NCBI GenBank assembly: GCA_023388335.1
Contig: JAEWGL010000070.1
Coordinates: 1-22,186, forward strand
DNA: 22,186 nt
Origin: Pseudomonadota bacterium
Lineage (GTDB): Bacteria > Pseudomonadota > Gammaproteobacteria > Pseudomonadales > Pseudomonadaceae
Reading direction: 5' to 3'
Positions 8,439 to 14,852 of this stretch are shown here, piece after piece. Numbering within the stretch: the first letter of the stretch is position 1; the number at the start of each line of letters is the position of its first letter. The notes below the pieces were generated by a model. That model was not told the origin of the DNA and ran no database searches. It was given only the letters and a program-made list of their open reading frames with translations. The position numbers and the translations under genes were made by a program.

Positions 8439-10181
8439 TTAAAGGAACAACCCTGGGCCGGGTCGAGTACCTTCCGGGAATTTGACGCCCACTTTGAGGA
8501 TCTTGTTCCCCTCCATCATGGCGACAGTCCACAAGGTGTTGTTCCACTCGATCTGGTCGCCGACGATCGGCGCACCGCCGACTTTCTGCTGGATGAAGTT
8601 CGCCAGCGGCATTTTTGCGTCCTGGCCGTCGAGCTTCAAACCGTACAACGCCGCTACGGCGCCCAATTCAGCGTCGCCCTCGAGGACGAAGTCACCAAAG
8701 AAACGCAGGTCCAGCCCGCGTTGGGGTGGCTGGCTGAACAGCTTTCCAAGGGCTGAAAGGTCGTGTTCGTGGCCGATCACACAGAGCAGGTCGTCGGCCT
8801 CGAGCACCGTGCTTCCCGACGGATGGAGCAGTTGCTTGCCGCGAAACAGGGCCGCGATGCGCGTGCCTTCGGGCATTTTAAGCTCGCGCAGGGCGGCGCC
8901 GATGCACCACTTCTCCGCACCCAGGCGATAGACGAACAGCTCCCACTCGCTGGTGATGTGCACCTCCAATGCCGAACGAGAGATCGGCGCGGGGTCGGGC
9001 GGGACCGTGACCTTCAGCAGCTTGGCCATCCAAGGCAGGCTGGTACCCTGCACCAGCAGCGACACCAGAACGATAAAGAAGGCCAGGTTGAAGAACAGCT
9101 GGGCATCGGGCAGGCCCGCCATCAGCGGGAACACCGCGAGGATGATCGGCACCGCGCCCCGCAGGCCGACCCAGGAGATGAAGCCTTTCTCGCGGCCATG
9201 GAACGCCTTGAACGGCAGTAGGGCGGCAACCACCGACAGCGGCCGGGCGATCAGGATCATCCACAGTGCCAGGCCCAGCGCTGGCAGGGCGATCGGCAGC
9301 AAGTCGTGGGGCGTGACCAGCAGGCCGAGCACCAGGAACATGCCGATCTGCGCCAGCCAGGCCATGCCGTCGAGCATGTGCAGGATGCCGTGGCGGCTGC
9401 GGATCGGCCGGTTACCCAGGACCAGGCCGCACAGGTACACGGCCAGGAAGCCGCTGCCGTGCAGGGCGTTGGTCAGGGAGAACACCACCAGACCGCCGGC
9501 GACCACGAGGATCGGATAGAGGCCGCTGGCCAGGTTGATGCGGTTGACCAGTTGCAGCAGGACCCAGCCGCCGCCCAGGCCCAGCAGACCGCCGATGCCG
9601 AACTCGCGCAGCAGGTGGCCCAGCAGGCTCCAGTGCAGGCCGGTCTGGCCGCTGGCGATCATGTCGATCAGGGTCACGGTGAGGAACACCGCCATCGGGT
9701 CGTTGCTGCCCGACTCGATTTCCAGGGTGGCGGTGACCCGTTCGTTCAGGCCCTTGCCGCCCAGCAGCGAGAATACCGCCGCGGCATCGGTCGAGCCGAC
9801 GATGGCACCGATCAGCAGACCCTGGATCAGGCTCAGGTCGAACAGCCAGGCGGCGATCATGCCGGTCAGCCCGGTGGTGATCAGCACCCCCACCGTGGCC
9901 AACGACAGCGCCGGCCACAGCGCCACGCGGAAGCTCGCCACCCGCGTACGCAGGCCACCGTCGAGCAGGATCACGGCCAGGGCCAGGTTGCCCACCAGGT
10001 AAGCGGTCGGGTAGTTATTGAAGATGATGCCGCCGCCGTCGACGCCGGCGACCATGCCCACGGCGAGGATGATCACCAGGATCGGGATGCCCAGGCGTGA
10101 AGACAAGGAACTGACCAGGATACTTGCACCCACCAGCAATGCGCCGATCAAGAACAGGCTGTTGATGGTGCTTGCATCCAA
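8439..10181 (-). CDS. nhaP2: K+/H+ antiporter of the CPA1 family (CvrA/NhaP2)
   Basis: This inner-membrane antiporter exchanges cytoplasmic K+ (in some relatives also Na+) for protons. About 12-13 membrane helices fill residues 5-400, with the ion-binding STDAAAVF (around Asp132) and SGSNDPMAVF (Asn160-Asp161) motifs and the later GLRGAVPIILA helix. A cytoplasmic tail follows: a TrkA-C/RCK-type domain (about 405-490, ending near LEADDLLCVIG) and a CorC/HlyC-type domain (about 500-575). The start is taken as TTG at 10181 (read as Met-Asp-Ala-Ser-Thr), 9 bp after GGAG, giving 580 residues, the length remembered for Pseudomonas NhaP2; a longer frame to 10247 adds 22 residues without family character. 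It is upstream of mscK in the same unit. cvrA is an equally used name. Confidence 0.93.
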   Translation of the reverse strand: MDASTINSLFLIGALLVGASILVSSLSSRLGIPILVIILAVGMVAGVDGGGIIFNNYPTAYLVGNLALAVILLDGGLRTRVASFRVALWPALSLATVGVLITTGLTGMIAAWLFDLSLIQGLLIGAIVGSTDAAAVFSLLGGKGLNERVTATLEIESGSNDPMAVFLTVTLIDMIASGQTGLHWSLLGHLLREFGIGGLLGLGGGWVLLQLVNRINLASGLYPILVVAGGLVVFSLTNALHGSGFLAVYLCGLVLGNRPIRSRHGILHMLDGMAWLAQIGMFLVLGLLVTPHDLLPIALPALGLALWMILIARPLSVVAALLPFKAFHGREKGFISWVGLRGAVPIILAVFPLMAGLPDAQLFFNLAFFIVLVSLLVQGTSLPWMAKLLKVTVPPDPAPISRSALEVHITSEWELFVYRLGAEKWCIGAALRELKMPEGTRIAALFRGKQLLHPSGSTVLEADDLLCVIGHEHDLSALGKLFSQPPQRGLDLRFFGDFVLEGDAELGAVAALYGLKLDGQDAKMPLANFIQQKVGGAPIVGDQIEWNNTLWTVAMMEGNKILKVGVKFPEGTRPGPGLFL

Positions 10182-10250
10182 AGGCAGGTACTCCGGTACA
10201 TCGCGGGGAGGGGACTTGGTAGTGCGAGCTAGCAGGTCGCGTGCCAACCG

Positions 10251-10281
10251 ATTCTAACCTGATGAAATGGCAAGCTGTAAA
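10251..10281 (-). promoter_or_regulatory. Candidate sigma-70 promoter for cvrA/nhaP2-mscK
   Basis: On the minus strand TTTACA (10281-10276) and TAGAAT (10256-10251) resemble -35 and -10 boxes, 19 bp apart, slightly longer than ideal. This would place the transcript start about 60-65 nt before the TTG at 10181. The position fits an antiporter-channel operon, but it is a motif match only. Confidence 0.35.
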
Positions 10282-10302
10282 GCGTTTCTGTTTGTGAAAG
10301 GG

Positions 10303-10341
10303 CGCGGGTGCTTGCCTTGGTCACCAAGGCATGCACCCGCG
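10303..10341. terminator. Strong 19-bp hairpin after betA
   Basis: CGCGGGTGCTTGCCTTGGT (10303-10321) and ACCAAGGCATGCACCCGCG (10323-10341) are reverse complements with one mismatch and almost no loop. The hairpin lies in the gap between the betA stop and the cvrA promoter region, both genes being on the minus strand. On that strand the stem is followed by CCCTTTC, a poor T-run, so it may be a factor-independent terminator of modest strength or a REP-like stabiliser separating the two units. A related GCGGGTGCTTGCGATCG tract lies at 10363-10379. Confidence 0.55.
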
Positions 10342-10385
10342 ATGCTCCGCGCGGGCGCCGCTCGATCGCAAGCACCCGCCAGCTA

Positions 10386-12077
10386 TTACCCCTGTGTCAC
10401 CTCACGCATTGGCTTGCCTTTCACCGGCGCGCCGTTGGCCACGTAGTACTTGGCGGTGCTGCGCGGCAATGCCTGACGGCCGCGGATCTTGTCGGCGATC
10501 TTCTCGGCGATCATGATCGTGGTGGCATTGAGGTTGCCAGTGATGATGATCGGCATGATCGAGGCATCGACCACGCGCAGGCCCTGCATGCCATGCACGC
10601 GGCCTTCGCCGTCGACCACGGCCATCTCGTCGGTGCCCATCTTGCACGAGCAGGACGGGTGGAAGGCAGTCTCGGCGTGCTCGCGGATGAAGGTGTCCAG
10701 CGCTTCGTCCGACTGCACGTGCTCGCCCGGGCTGATCTCGCGGCCGCGGTACGGGTCCAGCGCGGGCTGGGCCATGATCTCGCGGGTCAGGCGGATGCCG
10801 TCGCGGAATTCCTGCCAGTCCTGCTCGGTGGCCATGTAGTTGAACAGGATGCTCGGGTGCTGACGCGGATCCTTGGACTTGGCATGGACGCGGCCACGGC
10901 TCGGCGAGCGCATGGAGCCCATGTGCGCCTGGAAGCCGTGCTCCTTCACGCCGTTGCTGCCGTTGTAGTTGATGGCCACGGGCAGGAAATGGTACTGGAT
11001 GTTCGGCCACTCGAACTCTGGACGGGTACGGATGAAACCACCGGCCTCGAACTGGTTGCTGGCGCCGATGCCGGTGCCCTTGAACATCCACTCGGCACCG
11101 ATGGCCGGCTGGTTCCACCACAACAGCGATGGATACAGCGACACCGGCTGGGTGCAGGCGTACTGCAAGTACAGCTCCAGGTGGTCCTGGAGGTTCTCGC
11201 CCACGCCTGGCAGGTCATGGACCACCGGGATGTCGAGGCTTTCGAGCAACGCGCGCGCGCCGACGCCGGAACGCTGCAGCAGTTGCGGCGAAGCGATGGC
11301 GCCGCTGCAGACGATCACTTCCTTGCGGGCGCGGGCTTCGACGCGTTCCTCGCTGTCGCCGACCAGGTAGGTCACGCCCACGGCGCGCTTGCCGTCGAAC
11401 AGCACGCGGTCGGTCAGGGCATGGGTGACGATGGTCAGGGTCGAGCGCTTCTTGGCCTGGTCGAGGTAGCCGCGGGCGGTGCTGGCGCGACGGCCCTTGG
11501 GCGTCACGGTACGGTCCATTGGGCCGAAACCTTCCTGCTGGTAGCCGTTGAGGTCTTCGGTACGCGGGTAGCCCGCTTGGACACCGGCCTCGACCATGGC
11601 GTGGAACAACGGATTGTTGCCGGCCTTGGGCGTGGTCACGCTGACCGGGCCGTCGCCGCCGTGCCAGTCGTTCGGGCCGATGTCGCGGGTCTCGGCCTTG
11701 CGGAAGTACGGCAGGCAGTCCAGGTAGGTCCAGTCTTCCAGGCCTGGCAATTTCGCCCAGCCGTCGAAGTCCATGGCGTTGCCACGGATGTAGCACATGC
11801 CGTTGATCAGCGAGGAGCCGCCCAGGCCCTTGCCGCGGCCGCATTCCATCCGGCGGCCGTCCATGTGCGGCTCGGGATCGGTCTCGTAGGCCCAGTTGTA
11901 GCGACGGCCCTGCAGCGGGAAGGCCAGGGCGGCCGGCATCTGGGTACGGAAGTCTGCGCGGTAGTCCGGGCCGCCGGCTTCGAGCAGCAGCACGGTGACG
12001 CCGGCGTCTTCGGTCAGGCGGGTGGCCAGGGTGTTACCGGCCGAGCCGGCGCCGACGATGATGTAGTCATATTCCAT
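10386..12077 (-). CDS. betA: Choline dehydrogenase BetA
   Basis: BetA is a membrane-associated FAD enzyme of the GMC oxidoreductase family that oxidises choline to betaine aldehyde and passes electrons to the respiratory chain. The 563-residue protein has the N-terminal FAD-binding GAGSAG (residues 9-14). GMC signature 1 is seen around GRGKGLGGSSLINGMCYIRG (80-99) and signature 2 in GAIASPQLLQRSGVG (259-273). The conserved active-site histidine is in AFHPSCSCKMG (His473), with its asparagine partner near NLNATT (Asn517). The ATG at 12077 is chosen because AGGAG lies 8 bp upstream and the FAD motif then sits at the usual distance; the upstream extension of the frame consists of repeat sequence. 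It is the last gene of betI-betB-betA, 185 bp after betB. The function is secure. Confidence 0.97.
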   Translation of the reverse strand: MEYDYIIVGAGSAGNTLATRLTEDAGVTVLLLEAGGPDYRADFRTQMPAALAFPLQGRRYNWAYETDPEPHMDGRRMECGRGKGLGGSSLINGMCYIRGNAMDFDGWAKLPGLEDWTYLDCLPYFRKAETRDIGPNDWHGGDGPVSVTTPKAGNNPLFHAMVEAGVQAGYPRTEDLNGYQQEGFGPMDRTVTPKGRRASTARGYLDQAKKRSTLTIVTHALTDRVLFDGKRAVGVTYLVGDSEERVEARARKEVIVCSGAIASPQLLQRSGVGARALLESLDIPVVHDLPGVGENLQDHLELYLQYACTQPVSLYPSLLWWNQPAIGAEWMFKGTGIGASNQFEAGGFIRTRPEFEWPNIQYHFLPVAINYNGSNGVKEHGFQAHMGSMRSPSRGRVHAKSKDPRQHPSILFNYMATEQDWQEFRDGIRLTREIMAQPALDPYRGREISPGEHVQSDEALDTFIREHAETAFHPSCSCKMGTDEMAVVDGEGRVHGMQGLRVVDASIMPIIITGNLNATTIMIAEKIADKIRGRQALPRSTAKYYVANGAPVKGKPMREVTQG

Positions 12078-12101
12078 GGCTTTCTCCTGGAAAGCAGCGG
12101 C

Positions 12102-12264
12102 AAGCTTCAAGCTGACTTGAGGTTTAATAAGCTTCAAGCGGTAAGCTTCAAGCTACAAGAAACGGCAGTGGGCGAAGCTCGCGGGATGGAGGGAGGCTGC
12201 AAAGGCCGGTGGCGCGACGCCGACCGGCTCTTACTTGCAGCTTGCCGCTTGCAACTTGCGGCTT
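12102..12264. repeat. Repeat-filled betB-betA spacer with long-range inverted arms
   Basis: Three copies of AAGCTTCAAGC occur at 12102-12112, 12129-12139 and 12143-12153. A 31-bp tract at 12129-12159 is an imperfect reverse complement (23 of 31 matches) of a tract at 12234-12264 that reads CTTGCAGCTTGCCGCTTGCA and onward. The right arm touches the betB stop codon, and the third copy lies just outside, 25 bp before the betA start. In the betB-betA transcript the arms could form a long stem around a 74-nt loop. CTTGAAGCTTG-type repeats are familiar between Pseudomonas genes, but no function is established here. Confidence 0.75.
12205..12228 (-). other. GC-rich hairpin inside the betB-betA spacer
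   Basis: GCCGGTGGCG (12205-12214) pairs with CGCCGACCGGC (12218-12228), with one bulged base and a 3-nt loop. On the transcribed strand it is followed by CTTTGC, giving a weak terminator-like shape in the loop of the larger inverted repeat. It may attenuate betA expression or act as an RNA stability element; that role is speculative. Confidence 0.5.
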
Positions 12265-13735
12265 AAAAGACCGACGCGTAGTCGCCGAGCTCGACCTGCA
12301 CCGACTTGATGCGGGTGTATTGGGCCAGCGAGCTGACACCGTTCTCGCGGCCGACGCCGGACTGCTTGTAACCGCCAACCGGCATTTCCGCCGGCGACTC
12401 GCCCCAGGCGTTGATCCAGCAGATGCCGGCTTCGAGCCGGTGGATGATGCGGTGGGCGCGGCTGATGTCGTTGGTGCATACGCCCGCGGCCAGGCCGTAG
12501 TCGGTGTCGTTGGCGCGGCGGATGACTTCCTCTTCGCTCTCGTAGCTGAGGATGCTCATCACTGGGCCGAAGATCTCTTCCTTGACGATGGTCATGTCGT
12601 CACGGCAGTCGGTGAACACGGTCGGCGCAACGAAAGCGCCCTTGGCGAAGTCACCTTCCTGCAGGCGCTCGCCACCGCACAGGACGCGGGCACCTTCTTC
12701 CTTGCCCTTGGCGATGTAGCCCAGCACGTTTTCCATGTGCGCGAAGCTGACCAGCGGGCCGAAGTTGGTGTTCTCGTCTTCCGGGTTGCCAGTACGGATG
12801 CGCGCGACGCGCTCGACGATCTTGGCTTCGAAGGCCGCTTTCATCGAGGCTGGCACGAACACGCGGGTGCCGTTGGTGCAGACCTGACCGGAGCTGTAGA
12901 AGTTGGCCATCATGGCGATGTCGGCGGCGCGGTCCAGGTCGGCATCGTCGCAGATGATCAGCGGCGACTTGCCGCCCAGTTCCATGGTGACTTCCTTGAG
13001 CGAGGAGCTCGAGGCGCTGGCCATGACCTTCTTGCCGGTGGTGGTGCCGCCGGTGAAGGACACCTTCTCGATGCGCGGGTGCTCGGTCAGCCAGGTGCCG
13101 ACTTCGCGGCCACTGCCAGTCAGGACGTTGAACACACCGTCCGGCAGGCCGGCTTCGGTGTAGATCTCGGCCAGTTTCAGGGTAGTCAGCGAGGTGACTT
13201 CGCTTGGCTTGAAGATCATCGCGTTGCCGGCGGCCAGGGCTGGGGCGGATTTCCACAGGGCAATCTGGATCGGGTAGTTCCAGGCGCCAATGCCGACGGT
13301 CACGCCCAGCGGCTCGCGGCGGGTGTAGACGAACGAGCTGTCGCGCAGCGGAATTTGCTCGCCTTCGATGGCCGGCACCAGGCCCGCGTAGTATTCCAGC
13401 ACGTCGGCGCCGGTGACGATGTCGACGTAGCGGGTTTCGGAGTAGGACTTGCCGGTGTCGAGCGTTTCCAGCATGGCCAGCTCGTCGTTGCGCTCGCGCA
13501 GGAGGTCGACGGCACGGCGCAGGATGCGCGAACGCTGCATGGCGGTCATCGCGGCCCAGACTTTCTGGCCACGTTCGGCGCTTTCGACGGCGCGCTCGAC
13601 GTCGGCCTGGGTGGCACGTTGCACCTGAGCGAGGACTTCGCCGTTGGCCGGGTTGATAGCGTCGAAGGTGGCATCGGTGCCAGCGTCGACGTAACCACCA
13701 TCAATGTAGAGTTTTTGCGTTTCGAAACGGGCCAT
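12263..13735 (-). CDS. betB: Betaine aldehyde dehydrogenase BetB
   Basis: BetB is a cytoplasmic NAD(P)+-dependent aldehyde dehydrogenase that turns betaine aldehyde into the osmoprotectant glycine betaine. The 490-residue length equals that remembered for the P. aeruginosa enzyme. The general base Glu252 is in MELGGKSP and the catalytic cysteine Cys286 is in SGQVCTNGTR; the cofactor loop SFTGGTTTGKK and the oxyanion-hole Asn in GAWNYPIQ are also present. The C-terminus ends with the typical oligomerisation strand near VQVELGDYASVF. The ATG at 13735 has GAGG 7 bp upstream. It lies 29 bp after betI and 185 bp before betA on the minus strand. The reaction and pathway assignment are secure. Confidence 0.98.
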   Translation of the reverse strand: MARFETQKLYIDGGYVDAGTDATFDAINPANGEVLAQVQRATQADVERAVESAERGQKVWAAMTAMQRSRILRRAVDLLRERNDELAMLETLDTGKSYSETRYVDIVTGADVLEYYAGLVPAIEGEQIPLRDSSFVYTRREPLGVTVGIGAWNYPIQIALWKSAPALAAGNAMIFKPSEVTSLTTLKLAEIYTEAGLPDGVFNVLTGSGREVGTWLTEHPRIEKVSFTGGTTTGKKVMASASSSSLKEVTMELGGKSPLIICDDADLDRAADIAMMANFYSSGQVCTNGTRVFVPASMKAAFEAKIVERVARIRTGNPEDENTNFGPLVSFAHMENVLGYIAKGKEEGARVLCGGERLQEGDFAKGAFVAPTVFTDCRDDMTIVKEEIFGPVMSILSYESEEEVIRRANDTDYGLAAGVCTNDISRAHRIIHRLEAGICWINAWGESPAEMPVGGYKQSGVGRENGVSSLAQYTRIKSVQVELGDYASVF

Positions 13736-13764
13736 AGTGTCCTCGCAAGTGCAGTGTGTTTTGG

Positions 13765-14427
13765 CTATCCGCGTCGTGCTCCCGTCTGGCGGGCAATGGC
13801 AGAACGCGGTGGTTCAGAAGCCTGGAGTTCAGTATCCGGGCGCTGTTTCGCCAGTTGTAGTTCCATGTATTCGTAGGCGATTCGTATCGCCTGCTCAGTG
13901 TCGAAGGCGTCTCCCGAGAGGGCGCCACGCAGCCACAAGCCGTCGATCAACGCCGCCAGTCCACGGGCCGCCGTGCGCGCTTCGGCGATCGGCAACACGC
14001 GCCGGAACTGGCAGCACAGGTTGGAGTACAAGCGGTGATCGTTGATCCGCTGCAACCTGTGCAAGGACGGCTGGTGCATGCTGGAAGCCCAGAAGGCCAA
14101 CCAGGTTTTCATTGCCGGGCCATTCACCTGGCTGGCGTCGAAGTTGCCTTCGATGATCACCTTCAGGTGGGCACGCGGGCTGTCGTCCGAAAGGGCCTGA
14201 CGCCGCGCCACTACGCCTTCGTTGAGCATGCTCATGATGTAGCGCATGGTCGCTGCGATCAGGCCGTTCTTGTCCTGAAAGTAATGACTGATTATGCCGT
14301 TCGACACACCGGCCAAACGGGCGATCAGCGCAATGCTGGCGTCACCCAACCCGACTTGGTCGACGGCCAGCAATGTGGCTTCGATCAACTGCTGGCGGCG
14401 GATAGGTTGCATACCGACCTTGGGCAT
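13765..14427 (-). CDS. betI: BetI, choline-responsive TetR-family repressor
   Basis: BetI represses the bet genes and lets go of DNA when choline is present. The protein has a TetR-type helix-turn-helix at about residues 30-50 (DASIALIARLAGVSNGIISH, then YF), followed by an all-helical ligand and dimer domain with family features such as FWASSMHQPSLHRLQRIND and ALIDGLWLRGAL. The ATG at 14427 (MPKVGMQPIRRQQL) is chosen because known BetI proteins start there and GAGGAG lies 9 bp upstream; in-frame ATGs at 14436 and 14463 would add residues upstream of or through that site. The product is 220 residues, about 20 longer than the usual 195-200, with the extra part a Gln/Pro/Arg-rich tail. It is first in betIBA and diverges from betT. 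The function is secure. Confidence 0.96.
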   Translation of the reverse strand: MPKVGMQPIRRQQLIEATLLAVDQVGLGDASIALIARLAGVSNGIISHYFQDKNGLIAATMRYIMSMLNEGVVARRQALSDDSPRAHLKVIIEGNFDASQVNGPAMKTWLAFWASSMHQPSLHRLQRINDHRLYSNLCCQFRRVLPIAEARTAARGLAALIDGLWLRGALSGDAFDTEQAIRIAYEYMELQLAKQRPDTELQASEPPRSAIARQTGARRG

Positions 14428-14488
14428 CTCTTGCATCTCCTCAGGCCTGCGAGCAGTCGACAAGCGGCTGCCTCGGCGAAGGCCAGTC

Positions 14489-14526
14489 TATTTTGTTTTG
14501 ATTGAACGTTCAATCAACAAAGAATA
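14489..14526. promoter_or_regulatory. BetI operator overlapping divergent betI and betT promoters
   Basis: A perfect 20-bp palindrome, TTGATTGAACGTTCAATCAA, occupies 14498-14517, in the style of the E. coli BetI site between betT and betI. Because each palindrome end reads TTGATT, each is also a possible -35 box. Leftward, TTGATT (14517-14512) is followed after 17 bp by AAAATA (14494-14489) for betIBA. Rightward, TTGATT (14498-14503) is followed after 17 bp by AGAATA (14521-14526). One bound BetI dimer pair could thus block both directions. The palindrome is seen; the promoters are motif-based. Confidence 0.85.
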
Positions 14527-14852
14527 TGCTCTGCGACAATTTGTGCCCTTGACAGCCTTTGAGGCGATCCGGGAAGCACTGAATTGACACTCCAAAAAAT
14601 CGTGTAACCACCCGAATACAAGGCGTTGACGGGTGCAAGCGAGGCGTTGGACAGATTCTGCCGAACGGTTGATGACCGCGCGGTCGACCGCTTGGAACGG
14701 GGCTTGGCGTCTGTTTTTTTGCAACGTTTCGATTCGGGATCACGGTTTTCAAGGTGTCTTTATAACACCTGACGCAGTGGGGCTATTGCACCAATTGCGC
14801 AGGCTAGCGATCGATTAGCCTCCACCTTCCGCACTGCCCGGAGCCTTGTGCA
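14527..14852 (+). promoter_or_regulatory. betT leader region with a second inverted repeat
   Basis: This 326-bp stretch before betT has no convincing gene. It contains overlapping palindromes GACCGCGCGGTC (14674-14685) and GCGGTCGACCGC (14680-14691), a run of seven T (14714-14720), and AGGTGT-N7-ACACCT (14752-14770), whose interior and right arm contain TATAAC (14761-14766), a good -10 box about 90 bp before the betT start; no matching -35 is clear. Either a proximal promoter with its own operator or a structured long leader is possible. GGAG at 14840-14843 serves as the betT ribosome-binding site. Confidence 0.4.

Noticed and set aside
5712..8756. A 1014-residue open frame on the plus strand, opposite mscK and the end of cvrA
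   Set aside because: It is antisense to two secure genes, has Gln/Arg/His/Gly-rich composition with no domain, and arises from the GC-rich third positions of the real frame. It is treated as a shadow.
10308..13876. Two plus-strand open frames of 652 and 555 residues opposite betA and betB
   Set aside because: They are antisense to confidently identified genes, dominated by Val/Gly/Ala/His/Asp/Gln with no recognisable family, and run through repeat sequence at their ends.
14633..14818. A 61-codon frame in the betT leader as a possible leader peptide
   Set aside because: It lacks a ribosome-binding site, starts with a non-ATG codon and has no regulatory codon run, so it is not supported as a gene.
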